From assembly GCA_043735935.1 (NCBI GenBank), contig JAYTDO010000007.1, positions 1 through 15,286 on the forward strand: a stretch of DNA of 15,286 bases, in the 5' to 3' direction. Of the stretch, positions 5,258-14,272 are shown piece after piece. This DNA comes from JANLQB01 sp043735935. Lineage in GTDB: Bacteria; Verrucomicrobiota; Verrucomicrobiia; Chthoniobacterales; Chthoniobacteraceae. The number at the start of each line of letters is the position of its first letter. Position 1 is the stretch's first letter. The translations under genes were made by a program, and so were the position numbers. The notes under the pieces were generated by a model. That model saw only the letters and a list, made by a program, of their open reading frames with translations, searched no databases and was not told where the DNA came from.

Positions 5258-8200
5258 CTATTTCTGGAAAGCCTTGTCGGCCGGATTGCCGCCGCTTTGC
5301 AGATACGCGATCAAGTCGAGGAGTTCTTCCTTGTTCAATGAATTGATGAGGGCGGGTGGCATCATCGAAACGTTGAACGGTTTGCGGGCCTTGATATTCG
5401 CGACCTCGACTGGCGTGGTCACATCCGGCGCGAGGGCGCTCGTCATGACTTGAAGTTTGCCGCCCGTTTCCCCGATCACTCGCCCTACGATGAGGCTGCC
5501 ATCCTTCATCTCGATCTGGTCGGTGCCGTATTGGTCGCTGATGACCTTGGACGGTTCGATGATGTTTTCCATCAAGTCCCGCAGCGTGTAACGCTGGCCC
5601 GCGCCGGTGAGGTCGGGGCCGATGTTTCCGCCATCGCCGCCCATGTGGTGGCAGTTGATACACAGCGTGCTCGCGAACATGGCTTTGCCCTGCTCGAAGC
5701 TGCGACCCTTAAGCGGAACAGGCGCGAGCGCGGAGACGTCGTCGACGGTGTAATTCTTTCCAGGACCCTTCGGCGCAACCAGATTGGCTGGAGCGGCGGT
5801 TGGCGCGGCCTTCGACAATGTATCGAGCGCGGCTCGCTCACCGGCATCGGGCACGACGTTGGCGAGGGCTTCGTTGCGGATGTTATCGAGGAATTTGGTG
5901 AAGCTGTTGCCGCCCTTCCATCCGCGTGTGGTCGGAAACCAGGCGAAGTAAGCCTTCCGCAGTTCGGGGGTCCACCCGGCCGCGGCTTCGCGCAGCGAAT
6001 AGACATACGAGATGGCCTGCCGGTTCGGTCGACTGTCGTGCATCCCTTCCACCGCGCGAGCGTATCCATCGTTGCGCGCGAGGACCGCATCGCTCGCGAT
6101 CGTAATGTCGGCATCCTTGGCTGTGCCGAGCATCGGCACGGCTTTGGCGACGATGGTGGGTGAGCCGAGATAGCTGAGAAGGGCAACGAGATCGCGATTC
6201 GCGTTCGGGTCATTGCTTGGAAAGAGAGGATCGAGGATGCTCGCGACCTTCGCGGCGACATCCGCCTCGGGCTTGCCCATGCGGGTGAATGCGAGCGTCC
6301 AGGCGCGGAGCAGCTGAAGCCGGAGATCGGCCGGTTGCTTCGCGATGTCGAGCGCGGTGAGTGCCGCGACCAGTCGAGGCTGAAGCGATTTGTCCCCGAC
6401 TCGCGCAAGGGCGATCAGAGCCTCGATCGCGGCCTGCGGATTCTTTTCATCCAGAGCCTTGTCCGCCCATTGCGAAGGCGCCTGATGTTCGATCGCAATC
6501 CGAGCCGCGAATCGCAGGAACCGGTCCTTGTTGCCGAGATACGGCCACGCCTTGGCGATCGCTTCCGGCCCAGTGCCCTCGGTCTGAAGGGCCTCGAGCA
6601 TATGGCGGACACCCGCTTCGGGAGTCGCTGGCAGCGGACCGACTGGCGCGGTACTTTCCTTGCCGGCGTAAGTCACGCGGTAAAGGGCCGATTGGTTGCG
6701 ACGGCCACCGATCGTCACATACATCGCACCGTCTTCTTTCCGGATGATGGCGTCGGTGACGGAGAAGCCGCGGCCGGCGAGAAAGTCTTCTTTTTCCGCT
6801 CGAAAGCTGGCGCCGTCCGGGACGAAGTGAATGGCCCAGATCGTGGCGTAGGTCCAATCGAGCGCGAACATCGCGCGCTGATACTTTGCGGGGAATTTCG
6901 CGCCCGTGCCGAAAACCGTGCCAGTGGGCGAACCGGGGCCGATATCGACTGCCGCGGGGAGCGAGTCCTCGTAATAGCTCGGCCAGCGCCCGGCGCCTGA
7001 GCGCCACCCATAATCGCCGCCGCTCACGATGTGGTTGATGCGGGTCGGCATATACCACGGCGTGCCCATATCCCACTCCATGTCGGAATCGTAGGTGAAT
7101 AGCTCGCCATTTGCGTCGAAGGCGATGTCGTATTGATTGCGGAATCCCCCGGCAAATAGTTCGACGCGCTTGCCGTCCGGATCGCTTTTAAAGACGGAAC
7201 CGCCCGGAGCAAGGATGCCCTTCGCGTGCCCATTGGCATCCCAGAGGCGCGTGATGAGATGATCTTCACCGATCGCGGCTGGTCGCGCGTATTCGAGATG
7301 GTCCGGCATCTTGGTGTGGTTGCCGTTCACGAAGAAAATGGACTTTCCGTCGGGACCGAGGGCGATGCCGTGGGTTCCGTGTTCGCCGCCGCCGTCCATA
7401 TGGCGAAGGTAGTCCGCCTTATCAAACTGGTCGTCGCCGTTGGTGTCCTGCAGTCGCCAGAGTCCTTTGTCGTTCATCTCATTGTTCATGAGATAAAGGC
7501 TGTTGAACGCAAACAGGAGGCCATGCGCGCCGCCGAGAGGCTTGCCCGTGGGGCCATTTGGGAGCGTCAGTGGCTCCACTTTCACGCCACTGGTCGAGCC
7601 GAGCGCGGGCACCGTGACTCGAAAGAGTCCGCCGTACTGGTCGCCGACGATGAGTCGGCCCTTGGCATCTTCCGTCATAGAAACCCAAGATCCTTGCTCT
7701 GCTTTCGGCACTGTATAGAGCAGTTCGACTTTGAATCCCGGCGCTATATCAAGTCCCGCCGGATCCGCGGCGGTGACAGCTCCACTCTTGGTGGATTTTC
7801 CACTGAGCGGATCTCCCCAAGGTGCGGCGCCGTATTTGGCGATGACGACCACCGGTTTGAAGTCCGCACTTCCCGCCAGCGCACCGACCCAATTCGCACC
7901 GGTTTCGACGGACTGCTTCGTTCCGTCGGCGGTCTCGATGGTGAGCGTGGCGACGAGGGCTGCCGCCCCATCCTTGTTCCGCGCGTCGAAGCGAAGTTCG
8001 TTATCGCCGGCTTTGATCGCCTTGGTCACATCCGCTTTGCTCGGGATCATCCAGTCGGGATTTTCTCCGACCTTTGCGCCATTGAGAAGCGCGGTCGCGC
8101 CGTTGTCGCAGGTGAAAGAAAGCGTCGCCGATTTCACAGCGCCACTGACGGAAAACTTCGTTCGAAACGTTGCCTGCTCACCGTCCTTCGCGGACTTGCT

Positions 8201-8293
8201 CGTCCAGATCCACTCAGGAGCAGCGTGCGATGAAAGCGGGACGGCAATGATGAATACCGGAATGAGGGCGCGAGCGAGGGGAATGATTTTCAT
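5258..8293 (-). CDS. Exported PVC-type propeller/HEAT-like/cytochrome c protein
   Basis: A complete 1011-residue exported protein. A signal peptide (1-24/25, SSHAA then PEW) precedes a beta-sandwich-like domain (about 26-150) resembling carbohydrate-binding or rhamnosidase N-terminal modules. Next is a six-bladed propeller like soluble glucose/sorbosone dehydrogenases (about 180-545, with DTNGDDQFD, GGGEHGTHGIALGPDG and GGFRNQYDIAFD), then an alpha-helical HEAT-like region (about 560-770). It ends with a cytochrome c domain (about 865-1000) with heme site CINCH (878-882), a candidate axial Met at MMPP (977-980) and a C-terminal DLIAYLQSGG. This is the 'membrane-bound dehydrogenase' plus Pirellula/Verrucomicrobium-type heme-domain architecture (TIGR02604/TIGR02603), common in Planctomycetes and Verrucomicrobia and often linked to sugar oxidation; the substrate is unknown. 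ATG 8293 lacks a Shine-Dalgarno. The 79 nt before it are pyrimidine-rich on the coding strand, with no clear promoter, so it may belong to the upstream kinase operon or have its own promoter. Confidence 0.92.
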   Translation of the reverse strand: MKIIPLARALIPVFIIAVPLSSHAAPEWIWTSKSAKDGEQATFRTKFSVSGAVKSATLSFTCDNGATALLNGAKVGENPDWMIPSKADVTKAIKAGDNELRFDARNKDGAAALVATLTIETADGTKQSVETGANWVGALAGSADFKPVVVIAKYGAAPWGDPLSGKSTKSGAVTAADPAGLDIAPGFKVELLYTVPKAEQGSWVSMTEDAKGRLIVGDQYGGLFRVTVPALGSTSGVKVEPLTLPNGPTGKPLGGAHGLLFAFNSLYLMNNEMNDKGLWRLQDTNGDDQFDKADYLRHMDGGGEHGTHGIALGPDGKSIFFVNGNHTKMPDHLEYARPAAIGEDHLITRLWDANGHAKGILAPGGSVFKSDPDGKRVELFAGGFRNQYDIAFDANGELFTYDSDMEWDMGTPWYMPTRINHIVSGGDYGWRSGAGRWPSYYEDSLPAAVDIGPGSPTGTVFGTGAKFPAKYQRAMFALDWTYATIWAIHFVPDGASFRAEKEDFLAGRGFSVTDAIIRKEDGAMYVTIGGRRNQSALYRVTYAGKESTAPVGPLPATPEAGVRHMLEALQTEGTGPEAIAKAWPYLGNKDRFLRFAARIAIEHQAPSQWADKALDEKNPQAAIEALIALARVGDKSLQPRLVAALTALDIAKQPADLRLQLLRAWTLAFTRMGKPEADVAAKVASILDPLFPSNDPNANRDLVALLSYLGSPTIVAKAVPMLGTAKDADITIASDAVLARNDGYARAVEGMHDSRPNRQAISYVYSLREAAAGWTPELRKAYFAWFPTTRGWKGGNSFTKFLDNIRNEALANVVPDAGERAALDTLSKAAPTAAPANLVAPKGPGKNYTVDDVSALAPVPLKGRSFEQGKAMFASTLCINCHHMGGDGGNIGPDLTGAGQRYTLRDLMENIIEPSKVISDQYGTDQIEMKDGSLIVGRVIGETGGKLQVMTSALAPDVTTPVEVANIKARKPFNVSMMPPALINSLNKEELLDLIAYLQSGGNPADKAFQK

Positions 8294-8372
8294 GGGAAGA
8301 GAAACGTGGGCAGAGAGAGTGCAGGACTAACACGCCAGCGCGAGAAGAATTAGACGACTTCGCGGCGTCCGG

Positions 8373-10055
8373 CTACTTCGCGCGGACCAACTGGAGCGAG
8401 CCCTTTTCAAACCACACCTCGCCCTTGCTCGCGCGGAGTTCCGCGACGAAGACCACCTCGCCACCCGGTGCGTCGAATGGAAACGCGACGGCTTTCCAAG
8501 GACTGTCGCCGGCGATGGCGTTCACGCCGCTTCGCGTGCCGCCGGAAATCCTCAAGCCCGCACCCTCTCCCGAAGAAGTGGGTATAGGCGCTACCCCTTT
8601 CGTCTTCACGCGGGCTTCAAAGCGATACTTGCCGGGCTCCAGATTCATCGCGTGCCGGAAGGAGGCGGAGGATTCGCCGTCAGCCCGGATGTAGAGGCAC
8701 GGCTTGCCGTCGTCCATACGCTCCTCAGCCTGGGCAGCCGCTCCTTCGACGTGCCAATCCTTCTCGATCTTTGCGACGCCGTCCTGATTGAAATCGAAAG
8801 GCTTCGGGATGTCCCCTAGCATCTTGGCAACGGCAGCGATGCGCTGCGTGATCCGGGCACGCGCCTCGCCAATCCGGCCCACGTAGTCCTTCGCCCATTG
8901 CGGATTCCTCTTTTCCAGCGCAAGACGGACCTGCTCTCCGACTTCCGAGACGCGGGCGCCCCAGTCGATCGGCTTGAGCACGTTGGCGTAAATACTCTCA
9001 AGCTTTTCCTGGTAAAGCTTCTTGCCCTCGGGGCAACGCATGAACGCACCGCTTACCTGCGCACCGAAGTCGCGCATCAGCGGGAAATTTGCATCGCCAA
9101 ATGTTTGGTCCATGCCGTGAAGGAAGAAGGAAAACTTACCCGAATCGGGATCGAAATAAAACCGGTAGTTGTTGCGGTTAAAGCTGTAGCCATCCCAGTG
9201 ACACACGATCGCCTCCATCGCGCAATAAGACGCGAACATGTCCGCATCGAGAATCTTTCCAAGCCGCTCCCATCGCTTCGCGTTGTCCCCTTCGTTGCAT
9301 GCCGCGATCAGTTCCTTGATGGCCACCTTGTCCCGCGGATCACCCTGATCCTTTTCCACATTCTCATCGATGTCGTGGACAAACCCGCCGTCGTACAAAT
9401 CCCCGTCCACGTTCTTGTAAAACGACGCGAGGAACTCCTTCGTGAAAGCCTCTTTGACGACATAGAGCCCGAGGTCCCGCCCCTGGAATTCGACGAAACC
9501 GTGAGAACAACGCGAAGCCGGGACCCCCGCCTTGCGCGCCATTTCCCCAGCGATCTGCTCCTGTAAAAACGTCCCGTCCTGCGCCCCATTATTGAAGTGC
9601 ACTTTCTTCAATCCGTGGAAGCGCTCAGCGCCTTTGTAATACTCGAAGTTGAGCGTCAGCCCGGGCTTTCCATCCGGCCCCTGGAAACTGCCCGCGGACC
9701 CCTTGAGTTTAAGGGCGACGTCCTTAAAAATCTTGCCGTTCTCCACCATGGACGCCTTCGCGTAGCGCCGGTTATCGCGGTGAATGTAATCCCACTCCTC
9801 CTGGCCAAACGAGATCTTGACCGCCGGGAAGACACCGGTCCAAAAATTCTCCTCCTTCTTCTTGTTCTTTTGCTCCTTCGAGACCTTGGGCGGAGGCGGA
9901 ATCTCGACGTGCTGCGGTTCCGATCCCCCCGCCAGAAACAGCACCGCGCCCGCGATGACCGCCAGCACGAATACATACTGTAGAGCCCTCATCCGACCAC
10001 GGTAGGAAGTGGAGGCAGCTCTGCGCCCGGGCGCGCGTGTTGGTTTCTGTTGCAT
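8373..10055 (-). CDS. CotH-family protein kinase, membrane-anchored, with C-terminal beta-sandwich
   Basis: A 560-residue CotH kinase homologue. CotH proteins are atypical kinases; the Bacillus member phosphorylates spore coat proteins. The N-terminus has a basic segment and one hydrophobic helix (about 25-42, no obvious cleavage site), then a Pro/Lys-rich linker (50-70), suggesting an anchored domain outside the membrane. Kinase signatures: LKLKGSAGSF (115-124), GDLYDGGF (218-225), Asp288 in HWDGYSFNRNNY (catalytic position) and Asp316 in HGMDQTFG (DFG-like metal position). A C-terminal jelly-roll-like domain (about 440-557) resembles carbohydrate-binding sandwiches. ATG 10055 is used; ATG 9992 (Met22), just before the hydrophobic helix, is an alternative start. 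It is 27 nt downstream of its paralogue and 79 nt upstream of the cytochrome gene. Family assignment is strong; the substrate is unknown. Confidence 0.9.
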   Translation of the reverse strand: MQQKPTRAPGRRAASTSYRGRMRALQYVFVLAVIAGAVLFLAGGSEPQHVEIPPPPKVSKEQKNKKKEENFWTGVFPAVKISFGQEEWDYIHRDNRRYAKASMVENGKIFKDVALKLKGSAGSFQGPDGKPGLTLNFEYYKGAERFHGLKKVHFNNGAQDGTFLQEQIAGEMARKAGVPASRCSHGFVEFQGRDLGLYVVKEAFTKEFLASFYKNVDGDLYDGGFVHDIDENVEKDQGDPRDKVAIKELIAACNEGDNAKRWERLGKILDADMFASYCAMEAIVCHWDGYSFNRNNYRFYFDPDSGKFSFFLHGMDQTFGDANFPLMRDFGAQVSGAFMRCPEGKKLYQEKLESIYANVLKPIDWGARVSEVGEQVRLALEKRNPQWAKDYVGRIGEARARITQRIAAVAKMLGDIPKPFDFNQDGVAKIEKDWHVEGAAAQAEERMDDGKPCLYIRADGESSASFRHAMNLEPGKYRFEARVKTKGVAPIPTSSGEGAGLRISGGTRSGVNAIAGDSPWKAVAFPFDAPGGEVVFVAELRASKGEVWFEKGSLQLVRAK

Positions 10056-10082
10056 GTTTTGCGTGTCAATTCAAAGGACGGC

Positions 10083-11699
10083 TCAATTCTTAGCTTCAAG
10101 GGTGACCGCACGTCCGGCCCGCACCAATCGCAGCGAATCCAACGCAAACCAAGCTTCGCCTTTCGTTCCGCGCATTTCCGCGACGAGAACCACGTCGCGC
10201 TCTTCCTCCGGCACGTCGAATTCATAACTCAACGACTTCCAAGAAACATCACCGCTCACGCGCTCCGTCTTCGGCTCCTGCCCCGAAATCCGCAGACCCA
10301 CGCCCTCGCCTTCCACGCCCCGAGTCTTCACCCGTGCCTCAAAACGATAGTGCCCCCGAGGCAGCGCCGCGCCCGTCCGCCATGATGCCTGCGTCTCGCC
10401 TTCCGCAGCGATCAGCAACGCCGGTTGCCCATCGGCAGTTGTTCGTTCCAGTTTCGCGCCGTCCTCGTATTTGGTCCCCCACCCCTTCGTCACTTTCACC
10501 GCGCCATTCTTGTCGAAAATCAACCGCTCTGGCAATTCCGCGAGTTGTGTCGCGATGCGTTTTACCCGTTCACCTACCTGTTGACGCACCGCATCCATCC
10601 GGACAGCGAGTTCCTTGGCACTCTCCGGATCTCGCGCCTCAAACGCTTCACAGACCTTGGCCTCGACCTCCCCGGCCCTGCCGACCCAATCCCGCTTCGC
10701 AAACACCTTTTCATACAAGGTCCCGACTCGTTCCCGATACAGCGCGCGCCCCTCGGGACACCTCACATACGCCTTTCCAACGATGCTCTGCGGCGACCGC
10801 TGGACATCAAAATCCGGTTCCGCAAGGGGCTCATCCATCCCGTGAGGGATGAAGGATAACCGCTTCGTGACCGGGTCGTGGTAGATGCGGTAATTGTTCC
10901 GACCAAAGTCGTATCCATCGCCGACACCGAGCAGCGCCTCGATCGCGAGGACGGAGGCAAATTTATCGACATCGAGGATCGCGCCCAACTTCGTCCAGCA
11001 CACGGTCGGGTCCTCCTCGCGACATGCGGCGAGCAGTTGGTCGATCGCTCGAAAGTCCTTCGGATCGCCGTGATCCTTCGAGAGGTCCTCGTCGATATCC
11101 TTGATGAAACCGCTCTCGTACAGGTCCCCGTCCACGTTTTTGAAAAACGGCGCGAGGAAATCCTTCGTATAGCTCTCGGTGAAGACATAAAGACCGAGGT
11201 CGCGTTCGTTGAGTTGCACGAACGCGTGCGTGCAACGGATCGCTGGGACACCAGCCGCTCGCGCCATTTCGCCGCAGAGGAGTTGATGAAGGAACGACGG
11301 ATCTTCCATCGCGTTGTTGAGATGAAATTTCTTCTGCCCGTGGAATCGCTCGGCACCTTTGAATTGATCCAGGTTCACCGTCCACGCCGGTTTTTGGTCA
11401 ATCGGACGAAAGCTCCCCTGGGCTCCCTTCAACTTCACGGCAACCCCTTTGTAGGTCTTGTCACCCACGACCATCCGAGCCTCGACGTAACGCCGCGGGT
11501 CGTCCCGCAGCGCCTTCATTTCCTCGTCCGCGATTTCCAAACGAATAGTCGGAATCGGGCCGCGGAAAAACTCCGCCTGCGCAGCGAGATGCCTGGCCTG
11601 CTTGTCGGCATCCGTCTTCCCTTTCACGCCCGGCTCCCCCGCGACGGCACCCGCGACAACCCCCAATACGGAGAGGCGGATGATGGTTCGGAACAGCAC
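10083..11699 (-). CDS. CotH-family protein kinase paralogue, secreted
   Basis: A 538-residue paralogue of the neighbouring CotH kinase, with shared order and motifs throughout (FKGAERFHG, GEMARAAGVPA, FFKNVDGDLYESGF, the C-terminal YRFEARVKTRGV sandwich). It has a cleavable-looking signal peptide (1-20, AVA then GEP) rather than a retained anchor. Catalytic positions Asp261 (GVGDGYDFGRNNY) and Asp289 (HGMDEPLA) are kept, but the TFG of the DFG-like motif is PLA, so nucleotide or metal handling may differ. The start is GTG at 11699, 24 nt after the propeller gene, without a Shine-Dalgarno. Tandem duplication followed by divergence is likely. It lies in the middle of the minus-strand operon. 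The substrate is unknown and could include the partner kinase or surface proteins. Confidence 0.9.
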   Translation of the reverse strand: MLFRTIIRLSVLGVVAGAVAGEPGVKGKTDADKQARHLAAQAEFFRGPIPTIRLEIADEEMKALRDDPRRYVEARMVVGDKTYKGVAVKLKGAQGSFRPIDQKPAWTVNLDQFKGAERFHGQKKFHLNNAMEDPSFLHQLLCGEMARAAGVPAIRCTHAFVQLNERDLGLYVFTESYTKDFLAPFFKNVDGDLYESGFIKDIDEDLSKDHGDPKDFRAIDQLLAACREEDPTVCWTKLGAILDVDKFASVLAIEALLGVGDGYDFGRNNYRIYHDPVTKRLSFIPHGMDEPLAEPDFDVQRSPQSIVGKAYVRCPEGRALYRERVGTLYEKVFAKRDWVGRAGEVEAKVCEAFEARDPESAKELAVRMDAVRQQVGERVKRIATQLAELPERLIFDKNGAVKVTKGWGTKYEDGAKLERTTADGQPALLIAAEGETQASWRTGAALPRGHYRFEARVKTRGVEGEGVGLRISGQEPKTERVSGDVSWKSLSYEFDVPEEERDVVLVAEMRGTKGEAWFALDSLRLVRAGRAVTLEAKN

Positions 11700-11723
11700 G
11701 GCGGCAAAGATGCCGACAGATCG

Positions 11724-13088
11724 CTACTTCGCAAGGTCGTAGCAAACCAGACGATCTTCATCGCGAAGATAGAGCAGGCGGTTCGCGAGAATCGGCGCAG
11801 TCCAGCAGGGATAAGCAAGGTGCGGCACCTGCCAGCGGGCAATCTCGTCCAGCTTGTCCGCGCCCGGCCGGAAAAAACCGAGCAACCCGGATTCACCCAA
11901 CGCGATCAGCTTCCCGTCCGCGAGTATCGCTGCGGCACGACCGAAGACGTTCGGTGCGGATTCACCCGCGCGCTGTTTCGAGTGCCCTCCATTCGGCCAG
12001 CCCTCGGCCCGATCCCAGTTGAGTTTTCCAGAGGCGAAATCCACGCAACGAAAGCGCGCGTCGGGCTCGTTGCGACCACTGAAGGCGTAGAGTCGCCCGT
12101 CGTGCAGCACGGGGCGCGTCCAATGGATTTCGAGCTGAAGCCCCCGCCATACCTCCTCCACCGATTTCCCATCGGGCTCGACCCGCAGCAGGACGGAACC
12201 GAGCTTGTAATACGCCGAGGAAAGAAACACGAGGTCGCCGCTGACCACGGGCGTCATCGCATTGACGGTCTCGTTTTGACGGCAACGAAACCAAAAGGAA
12301 AAATTCGCGGCGCCGGTTTTCGGATCGAGCGAAATGAGGCCTTGTCGCGTGACGACGAGAATGTGGCGCCGGCCGTGAATCGTCGCGGCGACTGGCGTGC
12401 AATAACTGGCCTGCTTTTCGTAAGTCGGATCTGCCCTATCCCACTTCACCGTTCGCTCCCCGGGCCAGCCGGTCATCGGCACGCCGGTCCACGTCTTCTC
12501 GCCGACGTTTTCCCAAACCGTCTTTCCCGTTGCCGCGTCGAAGGCCACCACACCGGAGTTGGGCTGAGCGCCGATCTGGACGATGAGCAGTCCTCCTTCG
12601 AGGATCGGCGAACTCCCGGCGCCGAAGAACGCATCGGGAACCTCAAAATCCTTTCCAGTGTCGCGCTGCCAAATCAGCTTTCCCGACGCGAGGTCGAGGC
12701 ACACGAGCATACCTTCGGCGCCGACGGTGAAGCAGCGATCCTTCGTCAACAGCGGAGTACAGCGGGGTCCGTTATTAAAACCAAACGGATCGGTAAAATG
12801 ACTCGGATATTTGAATTGCCAGCGCGTTGAGCCGGCCTTCGCGTCGCAAGCCTCGATGATCTCTTCACTGCCGACGCGATGATGAACGACCAGTAAGTCG
12901 CCTCGCACGGAAGGCGCACTGTAGCCTTTCCCGATCTGCCGCTCCCAAACCAACGGCGGTCCCATCTCGGGAATGGTGTCGATCAGTCCCGTCTCAGTCG
13001 ACACTTGATCGCGGGTCGGCCCCATGAACTCCGGCCAGTCGGCGGCAAACGCGGAAGCCGAAAGCAGGATGAGCAGAAGCGTTTTCAT
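11724..13088 (-). CDS. Exported PQQ-like beta-propeller protein
   Basis: A 454-residue protein with a signal peptide (MKTLLLILLSASAFA then ADWPEF) and repeated PQQ/WD-like propeller blades, for example LDLASGKLIWQRDTG (131-145), FDAATGKTVWENVG (183-196), LDPKTGAANF (254-263) and VDFASGKLNWD (349-359). The DWPEFMGPTRDQVSTETGL opening is typical of PVC PQQ-binding-like repeat proteins related to BamB and quinoprotein dehydrogenases. No conserved dehydrogenase active-site set or vicinal Cys pair was seen, so a scaffold or binding role is as likely as an enzyme. The frame is open back to 13391, but ATG 13088 is chosen because the signal peptide begins there and it overlaps the upstream stop as TGATG, implying translational coupling to the phosphohydrolase gene. 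It is followed after 24 nt by the first CotH gene. Confidence 0.88.
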   Translation of the reverse strand: MKTLLLILLSASAFAADWPEFMGPTRDQVSTETGLIDTIPEMGPPLVWERQIGKGYSAPSVRGDLLVVHHRVGSEEIIEACDAKAGSTRWQFKYPSHFTDPFGFNNGPRCTPLLTKDRCFTVGAEGMLVCLDLASGKLIWQRDTGKDFEVPDAFFGAGSSPILEGGLLIVQIGAQPNSGVVAFDAATGKTVWENVGEKTWTGVPMTGWPGERTVKWDRADPTYEKQASYCTPVAATIHGRRHILVVTRQGLISLDPKTGAANFSFWFRCRQNETVNAMTPVVSGDLVFLSSAYYKLGSVLLRVEPDGKSVEEVWRGLQLEIHWTRPVLHDGRLYAFSGRNEPDARFRCVDFASGKLNWDRAEGWPNGGHSKQRAGESAPNVFGRAAAILADGKLIALGESGLLGFFRPGADKLDEIARWQVPHLAYPCWTAPILANRLLYLRDEDRLVCYDLAK

Positions 13089-14200
13089 CAAGGAGCGGGA
13101 AACAACTCGGCCATCGGTTCGGCAGCCTCGGGAACCGCCGCCCGAAAATCCTCTCCGAGAAATCGCGCAATCGTCGCAGCGACTTGCGCCTGTACGACGG
13201 GTTGCACGTTCTCGCGCTCGCCGAGCGGAGGTGTGTCGGGCCCGAGCGCAGCGATCCACCATTCGCGCGACTCCGGAATCGTCTTTCCGTGGCTCTTCCA
13301 ACCCGAAAGCCCGGCACCCCGACCGTGATCCGTGGTGACGATCAGCGTCGTCGAATCGCGGAATTCCGGCATCGCCTGGGCCGCCTCCCAAAGCTGTCGG
13401 ACAAAGCGATCCGCGTTCACGAGCGAATCAAGGTAGTTGTCGTAACGACCGGCATGCGCCCATTCATCGGGCTCGCCAAAGTTCACATAAAACACGCGCG
13501 GCTTCTTCCTCGTGAGATATTCCTTCGCCGCCATCTGGGTAAAAATATCGTAGGACTCCTCCCGCCAGGGCCACGGATGGTTCGCCAGCGCTTCTTCAAC
13601 AAAAGCCTGAACGGGTCCGACCTCCTCCGCCGGCGTCGTGTCGCCCTGTGTCCACATCGGCAGGCCACTCCGTTCGCGGTTGAGGATGCTCGGTAGGACG
13701 TCCCACGTGTTGTAGGCGGCGACTTTTCCACGGAACGCGGGACGCCCGTGAAGAAATTCCAAAACATTGATGTTCGGATTAGGAATCCCCTCGTTGCTCT
13801 TGATTCGCTCGTCGTCCGCATGTCCGCACAGGAACTCGCTGTAGCCCGGATATGAAAAATTCATGCCGTTGCTCACATGCCCGTCGCTCCCCCGGTCGCG
13901 GTTGCCGAAGATCTGCCCTCGTTTCGCCATCTCTCCCCAAACAAACGGCATCAGAACCTGTCGCCGTTCCTCCGGTATCTCCCGCCAGTATTTGCGACGC
14001 ACGCCGGTCAGCGCAGCCGGCGCTATGCCACCATTCTCCTTGGAAAGCAGTGCATCCTCCGCGCCCCGGAACACATCCTGCCAGCGTACGCCGTCGATGC
14101 TGACGAAGATCACGTTTCGCGACTTCGGCTCAGCGGCGGCCGCACAAAGGCACGTCGATACGACACCAAGGATCAGAGTGAGCCGCAATCGGGAGAGCAT
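13088..14200 (-). CDS. Exported alkaline-phosphatase-superfamily phosphohydrolase
   Basis: A 370-residue protein with a signal peptide (about 1-23, CAAAAEP). It has the two-metal scaffold of the alkaline phosphatase/type I phosphodiesterase/sulfatase superfamily: Asp36 in FVSIDGVRW, a serine in NFSYPGYSEF at the nucleophile position (Ser116 by analogy with the TFP motif of phosphodiesterases), Asp245 and His249 in GEPDEWAHAGRYD, Asp291-His292 in TTDHGRG, and His304 in WKSHGK. It should hydrolyse a phosphate mono- or diester outside the cytoplasm. The sulfatase CxPxR signature is absent, so a sulfatase is unlikely. ATG 14200 is preferred to the TTG six nt upstream. It is the first gene of the minus-strand cluster, with a hairpin but no recognised promoter before it. 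Its position beside two CotH kinases raises the possibility that it reverses their phosphorylation. The superfamily is sure; the substrate is not known. Confidence 0.85.
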   Translation of the reverse strand: MLSRLRLTLILGVVSTCLCAAAAEPKSRNVIFVSIDGVRWQDVFRGAEDALLSKENGGIAPAALTGVRRKYWREIPEERRQVLMPFVWGEMAKRGQIFGNRDRGSDGHVSNGMNFSYPGYSEFLCGHADDERIKSNEGIPNPNINVLEFLHGRPAFRGKVAAYNTWDVLPSILNRERSGLPMWTQGDTTPAEEVGPVQAFVEEALANHPWPWREESYDIFTQMAAKEYLTRKKPRVFYVNFGEPDEWAHAGRYDNYLDSLVNADRFVRQLWEAAQAMPEFRDSTTLIVTTDHGRGAGLSGWKSHGKTIPESREWWIAALGPDTPPLGERENVQPVVQAQVAATIARFLGEDFRAAVPEAAEPMAELFPAP

Positions 14201-14220
14201 TATCAATTTGATCGCCTACA

Positions 14221-14252
14221 CGACGGCAAGCTTAGGCTCCGCCTTCCCGTCG
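14221..14252 (-). terminator. Candidate hairpin terminator of the FG-GAP gene
   Basis: CGACGG (14221-14226) pairs with CCGTCG (14247-14252), and after one C-C mismatch AAG pairs with CTT, around a 12-nt loop. It lies in the 72-nt gap after the FG-GAP stop codon and before the phosphohydrolase start. No T-run follows on the minus strand, so any termination would be weak or factor-assisted; it could instead be an mRNA processing or regulatory hairpin. Confidence 0.4.
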
Positions 14253-14272
14253 CGCCTCTGTGTCGATCAGGC

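Noticed and set aside
4383..5663. Minus-strand 426-codon open frame
   Set aside because: Antisense to the photolyase and out of frame with the cytochrome gene; both overlapped genes have intact motifs.
8294..8372. Promoter in the gap before the cytochrome gene
   Set aside because: No convincing -35/-10 pair on the coding strand; only pyrimidine-rich sequence is visible.
10878..12830. Plus-strand 650-codon open frame
   Set aside because: Antisense to the CotH paralogue and the propeller gene, both well supported; a consequence of high-GC codon use.
13089..13391. N-terminal extension of the PQQ-like protein up to 13391
   Set aside because: Arg/Ser-rich shadow of the phosphohydrolase gene; the signal peptide begins at ATG 13088.
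14201..14206. TTG start for the phosphohydrolase
   Set aside because: The ATG two codons later is a better start and still gives a complete signal peptide; neither has a clear ribosome site.
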